From Owenia fusiformis (lineage: Eukaryota > Annelida > Polychaeta > Sabellida > Oweniidae): a DNA stretch of 64,000 nt. Of this stretch, positions 46,241 to 58,300 are shown one piece after another. The stretch is taken from NCBI GenBank assembly GCA_903813345.2, contig CAIIXF020000001.1, positions 22,403,915 to 22,467,914 of the forward strand, read 5' to 3'. The notes under the pieces are model-generated. The model had not been told where the DNA came from. It saw nothing but the letters and a program-made list of their open reading frames with translations, and did no database searches. The number at the start of each line of letters is the position of its first letter. The stretch's first letter is position 1. The position numbers and the translations under genes are program-made.

Positions 46241-47594
46241 ATTTAATTCAGTTTTTCTTGATGTGCGTATTACTTACTATTGACAAGGATACTAGGAATG
46301 TATTGTAGTACATTAGAGATTATAGAGATTATTGGGGTGTAATATAGATGTCACTGATTTATCAATTGGGTTGAGAAAACACAAGGTCAATATCTGAACA
46401 ACAAACTAAACAATCCCTTAAAATCATGGTCGACCAGTATTGAATGTCTTGAAAGAGTATTGGCCTATTTTGTGTATATGGTCTTACTAAAGTTCTTTGA
46501 CATCTTGTTTTAATAGTTCACAAATATAGATGAAAAGTATAAATTCAATTGTTTTTATTTCATAGACAAAAGAACGGGTAAGATTATTGATGTTACTACA
46601 AACAAACTTCTTAAGTCGATTATTGGAGCAGCTGAGTTTTCAGATATCCTTTCATAGAAAATCAATTCCCATTTAGATGATAAACACCAAAACACTTTAA
46701 TTATTTCACAATATTTTATTTTCTTTATTTCAAACCATACACTACACTGTAAAGTTATTTTAAAATTGTGAATTTTCTTCATCTTCATAACATCATTGTG
46801 TCAAGTTGACACTCGTCATAAATTATAATGTCTACTGTAGCATTCTGATTTAACATGAGGGTACACGTTGATGCTGGCTCCATGTGGCTTTCACGCACCC
46901 CCATGTACATTCAGTATCTCAAAATCTAGTGTCAAACAAATGATCATCATTGTCACCTGTCTAAGTGGAACACTTTTGGTACCTCTTGGTTTCACACTTG
47001 GGAGGTGTTTCATTAAAAGAGGTTCGTTAACATTAAGTCAGTTGATCTTTGGACTCTGAAAAGTGCTCCACTAACAGAGGTGTTCCACTTTACAAGTTTT
47101 CGCAGGATTGTAGATTGATTATCCATGAATTGGAAATGTTTCAGCTTTCATTGTCATGAATTAAGACTAGGATCAAGGTGAACTGAGGGCACATTCGAAA
47201 GGGAGAAAAAAATTTGTCTGTCAAATCCTTAATAATAAGCAATCGAATGAGCACAGTGTGGTCAATTAAAAAGAAATTGAAAAAATTCATTTGAAAATAA
47301 AACATTCATATTTTAGATGCATAATGTGGATTTGGAAGGCATTTGTCTCCTTTCTAATTCCTTAATCTACATTCTACAATTATATTTAGAAATATCCCCA
47401 TGTATATCAGATATAAAAAACAAATTGTTAGAGATTACGAATTTTCGATACAGTTACTTTGGTATATATCTTCATCAGGTAAGCCTGTTTCTTCATCAGG
47501 TTTCTTCCTCTGTTTACCTGATGAAGATATATAATATAGACATATCGAAATTTTGTAATCACTCATTAACTATGACATCACATGTATCCTATGT
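46241..47594. other. intergenic region with MITE remnants
   Basis: No gene was recognised. At 46950-47110 there is a worn copy of the CAGTGAAACCTGT MITE family (CTGTCTAAGTGGAACAC; AGAGGTGTTCCACTTTACA). At 47433-47566 lies a long imperfect hairpin: ATTACGAATTTTCGAT faces ATCGAAATTTTGTAAT, with ATATCTTCATCAGGTAA facing TTACCTGATGAAGATAT inside. Confidence 0.55.
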
Positions 47595-48445
47595 CACCCT
47601 ATGCAGACAGAGCCTGTGGGAAATATTGGGTGCGGATCAAATGAGCGGAGGGTGCGGAGCTAACGGTCATTTTTGAATTTAAATTTGGGATATTTCTGAA
47701 ACTAAGCCGTTTTGGGACTTCAAATATACCAAGATATGTGTATTTGACACCAAATATCAATACAATTGTGAAAATAGTAGCGCAATTCATTCTATAGCGA
47801 CGGAGTGTGCCTTAAACCTTTCCCAGACCTATATATTTTGAAATTATCCCTTTAATACTGAGTCCCCAGCATTCATAAAAAATGGTGTTCAAGGTACACT
47901 ATCTATACAAATTATTTTTGCATCTTGGAAGCCAGGCAGTATCTGTGTGATTTTATAAAAATTCGGAAATGTTTTTCAGATATGAGCCCCCTCTAAATAT
48001 TGGGTGCGGAGGAGCTCCATAAACGTACCTCCGCACCCAATATTTAGAGGGGGCTCATATCTGAAGAACATTTCCGAATTTTTATAAAATCACATAGATA
48101 CTGCCTGGCTTCCAAGATGCAAAAATAATTTGCATGGGTAGTGTATCTTGAACACCATTTTTTATGAATGCTGGGAACGCAGTATTAAAAGGATAGTCTC
48201 AAAATATATAGGTCTGGGAAATGTTTAAGGCATACTGCGTCGCTATAAAATGAATTGCACTACTATTTTCACAATTTTATTGATATTTGGTGTCAAATAC
48301 ACATATCTTGGTATATCTGAAGTCCCAAAACGGCTTAGTTTCAGAAATATCCCAATTTTAAATTCAAAAATGACCGTTAGCTCCGCACCCTCCGCTCATT
48401 TGCGCCGCACCCAATATTTCCCACAGGCTCTGTCTGCATAGGGTG
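47595..48445. mobile_element. 851-bp near-perfect palindrome, 5-bp TSD
   Basis: CACCCTATGCAGACAGAGCC at the left is mirrored at 48445. The two arms of about 410 bp meet near 48015 in a short asymmetric centre (GGAGCTCCATAAACGTACC). TATGT lies on both sides (47590-47594, 48446-48450). Both arms keep a 63-codon open frame, one per strand, but this is a mirror effect and not evidence of a gene. Confidence 0.85.
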
Positions 48446-49316
48446 TATGTGAATATTATTGATTACCAGGGAGTAGTCATTCCCTGGTATTGTTGAGGCA
48501 AAATATGGGACATCCAGAATGTCAGATATTTGATAGCATTATTCATGAATCATGAATTTATGTATATGTTTTGTATTCGGAAAATCACTTTGAATTGATG
48601 CTCCATTTGTAGCACGATTTGTACTTTTGTTGAAAACAATACATAAATCTGGTATTAAATCAATAATTCACATATTGCAGTAATGCGTGATCCTGATATC
48701 CAATAGTCATCCATGTTCACAGGTTTCCACACAGACATAGATGAATTTTTGATCACTCAGGAAATCATCATCACTTAAATAAGCATCCTGATAATAACTA
48801 AAGCATGTCAGAGGATGGAAGTTTTAATTGCATGTCACAATAGGCTATTAACTAGGGTACCATATTTGTTTCATAAGAGTAAGAGGTGGTAAAAATACCA
48901 TAAGTTCCCATACATATCTCTAATACTAATCTACTAGTGTTATGATTGCTCTAGTATATCAACACAAGAATATTGATGGATACCTTGAAAATCAGTAAAT
49001 AGCTGTTATTTTAATGATAAATTATACCTCCTCTTTGCTCTTAATGTATCGTAAGGTACATACCATTTATGGTGTCCATATTAAGTTGTAATACCTGTAC
49101 TTGTATATTTACACCCCCAATCTGCAACATCATCTTGCAGCGCTGTAAACAGTACTGAACAGAGCTGTTTAAGCACTGCGCTGTACAGCACTGTTTCAGA
49201 AAACAGCGATGTACAGTACTGTTTTTACAATGCTGTCCAGTACTGTTTCATAAACAATGCTCTATGGTGCTGTTTGAGATTGGCAGTGTATTGATCTCAA
49301 TATTGTCTTTTATTAG
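48446..49316. other. intergenic; CTGT-rich tract at 49137-49280
   Basis: Mostly AT-rich sequence between the convergent Tudor and coiled-coil genes. From 49137 to 49280 there are many copies of ACAGTACTG, GCTGTACAG and CTGTTT in both orientations, able to form several small hairpins. It probably includes the 3' UTR of the minus-strand gene. Confidence 0.4.
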
Positions 49317-52300
49317 CTAAGCAATAGAGACAAGTTCAGTGGCTGCCTCCTTTTCTTTCCGTTTCTTCTTCTTTTTCTTCTCTTCATCAATAACAGTCTC
49401 AATAACCTCACCATTTTCCTGCTCTCCTTTCTTGTCCTTCTTCTTCTTTTTCTTCACCTTTTTCTCAGCATCTTCTTCGATGTTATTGTTATCAATTTCT
49501 ATAATTTGGTATTTTTCCTCAAGTTGTTTCTTTTTCTTCTTTTCTTTCTTACTGATAGGTGGCTCTGATGGTTGTTCAGTATTTCTTGATAGAACCATGT
49601 CATCTGGGGCCTGATGAAGCTCAACTTCTGCACGATTTCTTGTCGCTGATTTTTCTCGCTTCTGGGCTATTTTTTCTTTCATTTGCTCACGCTGCCTTTC
49701 CTGCTCTTGGACAATACTGGAATTTCAAAACAGATTTAACCCTTAATATATTTTGAAATTAGTTGCATAATGTAAAATGAATAGATTGGATGAATGTGTC
49801 ATCTTTTTATCATTGTTATGTCACCACCAAAAGTGGTGACATATTGTTATGGTCTCCGTTTTTTTGCGACGGCGTCCGGCGGTTGGTGGTTGGCGGTTGG
49901 CGTCCGGCGGTTGGCGTCTGTAACAATTTCTTACAACTTCCTATAACTTAACAAATACTGTTTAGACTGACTTCAATTTTTTTCTAAATCATCTACATGT
50001 TCTCAGAAGTTCAAATCTGACTTTAGATTTGACATTTGACCTTCAATGACCTTCTCAAGGTCAAAAAGGTCTTTTTTCAACTTGCTTCACATTGACTAAA
50101 TTTTTTTTCAAAATCATCTACATGTTCTCAGAAATTCAAATCTGACTTTAGATTTGACATTTGACCTTCAAATCTGACTTTAGATTTGACATTTGACCTT
50201 CAATGACCTTCTCAAGGTCAAAAAAGGTCAAAAAGGTCTGTTTTCAACTTGCTTCAAATTGACTAAATTTTTTTTTCAAAATCATCTACGTGTTCTCAGA
50301 AATTCAAATCTGACTTAAGATTTGACATTTGACCTTCAATGACCTTCTCAAGGTCAAAAAAGGTCAAAAAGGTCTGTTTTCAACTTGCTTCAAATTGACT
50401 AAATTTTTTTTTCAAAATCATCTACATGTTCTCAGAAATTCAAATCTGACTTAAGATTTGACTTAAGATTTGACATTTGACCTTCAATGACCTTCTCAAG
50501 GTCAAAAAAGGTCAAAAAGGTCTGTTTCCAACTTGCTTCAAATTGACTAAAAAAAATTTTCAAAATCATCTACGTGTTCTCAGAAATTCAAATCTGACTT
50601 TAGATTTGACTTAAGATTTGACATTTGACCTTCAATGACCTTCTCAAAGTCAAAAAAGGTCAAAAAGGTCTTTTTTCAACTTGCTTCAAATTGACTAAAT
50701 TTTTTTTTCAAAATCATCTACATGTTCTCAGAAATTCAAATCTGACTTTAGATTTGACATTTGACCTTCAATGACCTTCTCAATGTCAAAAAAGGTCAAA
50801 AAGGTATTTTTTCATCTTGCTTCAAATTGACTAAATTTTTTTTCAAAATCATCTACATGTTCTCAGAAATTCAAATATGACTTTAGATTTGACATTTGAC
50901 CTTCAATGACCTTCTCAAGATAAAAAAAAAGGTCAAAAAGGTCTTTTTTCAACTTGCTTCAAATTGACTAATTTTTTTTTTCAAAATCATCTACATGTTC
51001 TCAGAAATTCAAATCTGACTTTAGATTTGACATTTGACCTTTAATGACCTTTTCAAGGTCAAAAAAGGTCAAAAAGGTCTTTTTTCAACTTGCTTCAAAT
51101 TGACTAAATTTTTTTTTCAAAATCATCTACATGTTCTCAGAAATTCAAATCTGACTTTAGATTTGACATTTGACCTTCAATGACCTTCTCAATGTCAAAA
51201 AAGGTCAAAAAGGTATTTTTTCATCTTGCTTCAAATTGACTTAATTTTTTTCCAAAAATCATCTACATGTTCTCAGAAATTCAAATCTGACTTAAGATTT
51301 GACTTTAGATTTGACATTTGACCTTCAATGACCTTCTCAAGGTCAAAAAAGGTCAAAAAGGTCTTTTTTCAACTTGCTTCAAATTGACTAAATTTTTTTT
51401 TCAAAATCATCTACATGTTCTCAGAAATTCAAATCTGACTTTAGATTTGACATTTGACCTTCAATGACCTTCTCAATGTCAAAAAAGGTCAAAAAGGTAT
51501 TTTTTCATCTTGCTTCAAATTGACTAAATTTTTTTTCAAAATCATCTACATGTTCTCAGAAATTCAAATATGACTTTAGATTTGACATTTGACCTTCAAT
51601 GACCTTCTCAAGATAAAAAAAAAGGTCAAAAAGGTCTTTTTTCAACTTGCTTCAAATTGACTAATTTTTTTTTTCAAAATCATCTACATGTTCTCAGAAA
51701 TTCAAATCTGACTTTAGATTTGACATTTGACCTTTAATGACCTTTTCAAGGTCAAAAAAGGTCAAAAAGGTCTTTTTTCAACTTGCTTCAAATTGACTAA
51801 ATTTTTTTTTCAAAATCATCTACATGTTCTCAGAAATTCAAATCTGACTTTAGATTTGACATTTGACCTTCAATGACCTTCTCAATGTCAAAAAAGGTCA
51901 AAAAGGTATTTTTTCATCTTGCTTCAAATTGACTTAATTTTTTTCCAAAAATCATCTACATGTTCTCAGAAATTCAAATCTGACTTAAGATTTGACTTTA
52001 GATTTGACATTTGACCTTCAATGACCTTCTCAAGGTCAAAAAAGGTCAAAAAGGTCTTTTTTCAACTTGCTTCAAATTGACTAATTTTTTTTTTCAAAAT
52101 CATCTACATGTTCTCAGAAATTCAAATCTGACTTTAGATTTGACATTTGACCTTTAATGACCTTCTCAAGGTCAAAAAAGGTCAAAAAGGTCTGTTTTCA
52201 ACTTGCTTCAAATTGACCAAATTTTTTTTTCAAAATCATCTTCATCTTTTCAGAAGTTCAAATTTGACTTAACAAGTTATCAGAAATTCAAATCTGACTT

Positions 52301-55300
52301 AAGTTTGAACTCATAATATTGTGAGCAACTAGGTGGTGACATTTTGTCATGTTAATGCCTTGTTAATTTAGAAAGTGTTTGTGTAGATTTTTGTGCTGTC
52401 TCCTTGTATCTTAGGCAGAACAGAATTTTACATGGGATGATATACATGATAGTTGGTTCTACTGCTTCTTGAATTGCTATACCATGTGGTCTCTTTTGAC
52501 TATATTTAACAAGCAAACAAAGAAATAAAATTTCATTTACGTATTTTCTCTCTGTGCAGCTTGATGAAGAAGTTCATAGGCCTTATCCCTCTTTTCCTGT
52601 TTCTTGGCCCTCTTCTGTTTTATGATCTCTGCCTGCCTTTGCCTCTCATTCTCAAACTGCACATTGTGGTTGTCCAGGCTGCTCATCATTTTGTCCCTCT
52701 CCTACGAGTACATAGATTAAATGGATAAAGTGTTTATCCTGAAGGAAATAAATTTATTTCCTCTTCATTCTCAAACTGCACATTATGGGTGTCGAGGCTT
52801 CTCTTCCATAATTTTTCCCTCTTGTCCAAATACATTTCAGAGGAAATAAGTTTATATCCTCGGCATACATACACATTTTTCATCATATCTTCAGGCTGAA
52901 GTATAGTTTGAAATAGGGTTATAGACTGGCAAGTTATGGATATAGGGGTTATTCTAAGTTTGGTTGAGATAAAGATATGTACCTCACTGCTCACTGAGAT
53001 CAGCATTGCTCATTGTTTTGCCTATATGAACAAAAACCATAGTAACAGCATGAAAGCCATGTTAACTGCTATTATAGAATACTTTGATATTGTGCTAAGA
53101 ATGTTTTGGATGCAACAACGTAGCATTTTAGTCTCTTCTTGATTGTGAGTTTATTGCAGTAGTTTATTGACATGTCTTTCGTCATTAAGTTGTAAAAGGA
53201 ATGTATTTATTGATCTGACCATGTTAGTTGATACGGAGCTATTGATTACTATAGCGTTGGTTCTAGAAGTTTACAGATATTCCCAGAGTTATTTATCTGT
53301 CAGTAGGTAAAATCATGGGATTTCAAGATAAAGCCCATGGTAAAATCATAATTCAGAACTGTTTTAACGCTTCTCATACAGAAAAATTTAATGCTTTTTA
53401 TTATTTTTTAATGCACCAAATAATGTTCATGTTGAATCCTACATTTTTTGATATGTATCATAAAACATATGGCCCAAAACAGTATCATTAATTCCTTTAT
53501 GCTATCTTTTTTGGCTGAGGACATTGGGTTAGAACATACAGGGCTGTCATCATGCATGTTTAATTGTGGTTTAGGAGTGCTCATACTTCGAGAGCTTACA
53601 TGTTAATATCTTATGTACTTAGAACTGCTTTGTCTACCAGTTTGACTGATGCTCCCAGGGGTGCGTTTATCTAAATTAATTCGTAATGATCACTTTTGTA
53701 TCTTTGGTATTCCAGACACATTGTTTGCCTTCAAGTTGGTATTGCACTATAAAGTTATTAGTTGGCCAGAGTTGATAGTTTAAGATAATGCTGTTAGGGT
53801 AGAAAGGGAAAATATTGATGATGTAAATGTGAGAAAAAAGAAAACTTGGAGGTTTATTGATCCAAGCTCTTGGCTAGAAATGAGGAATAAAAGGTCTATT
53901 ATTTATAATGTTTTACTTTTGTTAGCCCTGGGCAAATAAAGCGTTAAACATTCCTTGTTTTTCCGGAATTGTTTAGGGAATGAGGCGGCTTATTTTGCAT
54001 GTGGGAAATGGATCAAAGGAATGTTTTTATTTTCAATTTTTTTGACTGATTTATTGGGAAATTTTGTTGACATGCAATATGTTTGATATACAATCTAGTT
54101 TTGGTTTGGGTATGCCTGATAAATTAGAAAGGCACCACTTTTGGTTTGGCAAAAATGTTGTGATTATGTTCTCAGATTTACATTTGAATTACTCAATTCA
54201 GAAGTTTTTCTCTCAGTTGGACTCTGTGGACTTGTTACTTCTTTTATCACATTATGGATAGCAACATCATAGACTTATTATCCACATTGATCTGAATCTT
54301 GGTTCCAGCGCATAACAATGAGATGCATAAATGAAGTTTTATAAGATATTGATCATTTTATTGACAGGTAAATGGATCATTATTCACTTCCGGAAGGTTC
54401 CACTGAGGACAATGGGAAATCCGGATTTGATGGATATCAGATCAATAATAAGAAAATTGTTTGTATCACTTAGACATTAGAATTAGCAAAGAAAACATTG
54501 AATTGGAATATGGAACATTATCACAAAAAATAGAGTATACTCAGCCTAAAACAGATTTAGGAAGCTTGATTGAAACATTTTTCTTTACTGCAAAGTCATT
54601 CTCAGCTACATCATGATTTGCACTGAATTAAACGTTGGCCCTTACCTCTTCATAATATTTATTGACATCGGCAGGTGCTTTGCGTTCACCTCCAGGTATA
54701 GGTGTCCCTGGTATAGCCATCTCTAGTTCCACTGCCCTCATACTTAGATTGGTCCCGTCCCTCTGGGGCATACCATTATATGGTGACAGCGTGTCGGCAC
54801 GAAGATATTCTGGATTATGGAATGTCATTTCATTATGGCTACGACTGAGTTGCCGATTGTCTCCACGTGAAGTTGGATTTGCATTTGCACTTCCTGCATT
54901 AAATACAGCAGTGTGGGTGGAGTTAGAGGTACGATTTGGTTTACTTCCTGGTTCAGTACTTGCCCGGGCGTGACCTGGCTTAGCTTGTATAACTGGCTCG
55001 TGTATTGCATGCTCTGGTTTAGGTAGAACTGGTGTTATTGTTCGTTCTGGTTCTACTACTTCATTGTCATTTTTATTTTTTGATTTTAAAGGTTTCAACT
55101 TGCCAACCAGTTTAACAGGTGGTTCAGTTCGACTCCTAGGTCTTCTAGGACTTCTTGTTTTTGGTGATTCTTCTGATTGGACATGGAATGTGGCCGCCAC
55201 CTTGTGTTCATTTTCAGCATTGCGAGAATGTCGAGCTGAGTGACGCTCATGGGGAGTCATTCTTCCAGGATATGGACGTTTAGGTTCTTTGCCTTGTTTA

Positions 55301-58300
55301 GGTGGTAGCTCCAGGCGGGAGTCTGGACGTGGGGCTGGGGACTTACCACGACTACTCATTGGGCGACTCGTCTCTGAGCCTGATGATTTACCGCTGGAGA
55401 GTCGTTCACGGGCTGGAGGGAAAGAGTTCAAAGTTACTTGTTGAAGCATAAAATTATTAAAGTTGACTTTCATTTCATATATGTACATTGTACGTGTATT
55501 GATCGAATAATGACTGATACTTCATTGTTGTTGTTATTGTTATAATAACATTACCACAGTTATTTAGTCATACTATTTAAGTACACTACTCCACTGGGGA
55601 TGAACTGGAAACGAGGGAGGTTTGACTTCGTATCAAAATGGCCGCAAATGAAACAAGAGCATTTGGTAAGACCTTTCTTTTCACAATTTCGTGCATTTAT
55701 CTTTCAAATTACAACTAAATATTTGGCAGGTACATAGTTCATAAGTCCCGGTTTCAATATGATTACAACTTAGAAATCAATCCAGTCATTGCTGAGATTT
55801 TAACAAATCAATTCCCTAGCTTTGGAAACGGACACATTTTTCAATGATAAGAAGAAATGTTTAACTTGCGAAAAACTTGCCTCATGAAGGCATCAATTTG
55901 CAAATATCAAAGCAATGACTGCATTAATTTCTAACATGTAATTATATTCTGAAACCGTAACTCACAAACCACTTACTTGCCAAATATTTAGTAATAATTT
56001 GAAGGACAAAAGCATGAAAATCGTAAAAACAAAAAATCTTTCCAAATCCTCCTTTTTCATTGCGGCCATTTTGATGCAAGGCAAAACCTCGCTCGTTTCC
56101 AGTTGTTGCTGCTGTCTTTTCCAGACCATCTCCAGTGTATACTCACAACATTAATATAATGTATGCCTTCATCTTGACTAAATTGATGCAATATTTTATA
56201 ACATTGCTACAATCATATAATCTTGTCATGGCATTAATTCTCAATTCTTCATTCGGAAATTCATGACAGTGATCTCCTTTCTTAAAAAAGACAATCTAGC
56301 TGTTTTAAGAAATAAGATATACTGAGTATAAGGAGTTATCTACTGACACTGTTGTTGTATCCGCACATGTAGTACAAAGGAAGATTTAACCATTTATTAT
56401 AATGTTAACACCACCTCAGAGGTGCTACATGCTGATATATTCATTATGGTTAATAATACTAAAATGGATTTAGAAATTTTCATTATGGATGTCTACCCAT
56501 GCAGTACACAAATGAATGATGCCTTGTACTGATTTCTCCCCTGCCTGATAATATAATGATAATGCAAACATACAGTAAAAACATTAACATTGCACTCATT
56601 AATTTAATTAAAAGCGATAGAGATATCTCAATCATAACAATTTAGTGAATAGAAAATGAGACATTACACCATATGAAAAAATGCTGCTACTTTCACTCCA
56701 GAGCGTTACATTCGTTTGTAAACGCTGCGGAGCTAAATAAAATGGTGGGTGAATGACTGGTGGCTGTAAATATACCTATCGCTGCAGAAGTACCACGCAG
56801 TTTTTCTTGTTCGGCTCTTATCTCATTGCCAGTCATTTTTAGTTCATTCCTGCTCTCATGTATGAAGCCGAGCATCACCACACTCTCTTTGGCATATAGC
56901 TGCTCCACTGCATGTAGAAAAGCCTCCTAAAATTCAGAATTCTTTTTTTTAGTTATTGTACATGTTCTGTAGAATTATTTTACATAAAAAGGTGTTTGCA
57001 ATTTAAGTATACTGTACATGTATTCGCAATTTTTTCGGTTTCATAAAAATATTTAAATGTAATAGGTGTTCAAAGAAGGTATACTTTGCATGTATTCATA
57101 TTTTAAATATTTTACATCTATAATGTAATAGAATGCTTATTTCAAGGCACAACATGTACTAACCTAAGACAGATATTTCTTGAGATTACTAAAACAAGTA
57201 CTTGTAAAATTACGTATCTAGGTTTTCTGTTTCAATAGACTAGATGCGAGTAGAAATAATCTTCATTAGGCCTATTGTCATAAAGGTAACTGGTCAACTC
57301 ATACCCAAGACAACTCGTACCCAAGTCAAGTCGTACCCAAGACAACTCGTACCCAAGACAACTCGTACCCAAGACAACTTGTACCCAAGTATATGTTTTG
57401 TTTTGAATCAAGTGTTGGGCTGGGAATGGGTATAGATATACATATTATAATGGTTACATACAGTTCAGAATAGTTTGAAGTATGTAGAAGAGTTTTTGGA
57501 AGAAATCGATTGAAATTTGTGACCAAATATATTGGTCACAGATTCAGATGTTCGAGGGAAGAGATTTATGTTTATTCCACATATTCATAATCATTGTTCA
57601 CAATATTAGTGGTATTTTTGTATGTTAATGATTGTTTGGAACAAGTATCAGATCTAATTCATCTTGAAATATGGTATTATCAAAAATATAAAGATTTTCA
57701 AAACTTGCGCCTATTTCTTATTAAACAGATAATCTATTTAGGATTTCATATTATCAGATTAAAGAATGATAATTCTAAGAAGTCACCTTCATAAAATTAA
57801 GCAATAAAAAATATTCTAAATAATATGAATATCAAATATTATTTTGATACTTATTCATACATGATATAATACACTTTGCATGCATGTGTTCAAATATAAT
57901 CCAATTAAGTTCAAAATGGAAAAGAAATTAACAGATTAAAGTTCCCTTATTAATTTTCTCTGAATGCACTTAGCTAAATTAATTGTTTGATTCATTTGTT
58001 GAAAAGTTACTGTTGTAATTATATTCATTTATATATATGTATTACAAAAAAGTAGAGAACAAGCCCTTCAAAGCACTTCAAAGGTAATCCAAGTAAAAAC
58101 AAAATGCTTTGCTTAATCCATTGAGAAAAAATGTCTTCTAAATTCAGAAAAAAATATTGAGGCACATTATAACATTAAACATTTTGACACAGACTCAGTT
58201 TGTTTTCTTATATGCACCCATAATACAGAAAATAAACGTGGGTACGAGTTGTCTTGGGTACCAGTTGACTTGGGTACGAGTTGTCTTGGGTACGAGTTGT

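Noticed and set aside
47599-48441. Two 63-codon proteins of near-identical sequence on opposite strands
   Set aside because: They are mirror images in the arms of one palindrome; no other sign of coding.
49339-49614. Plus-strand frame rich in phenylalanine and serine
   Set aside because: It is the antisense of the Lys/Glu-rich last exon of the coiled-coil gene.
54662-54973. 103-codon plus-strand frame
   Set aside because: It is antisense to exon 3 of the coiled-coil gene, which has matching splice sites and phase.
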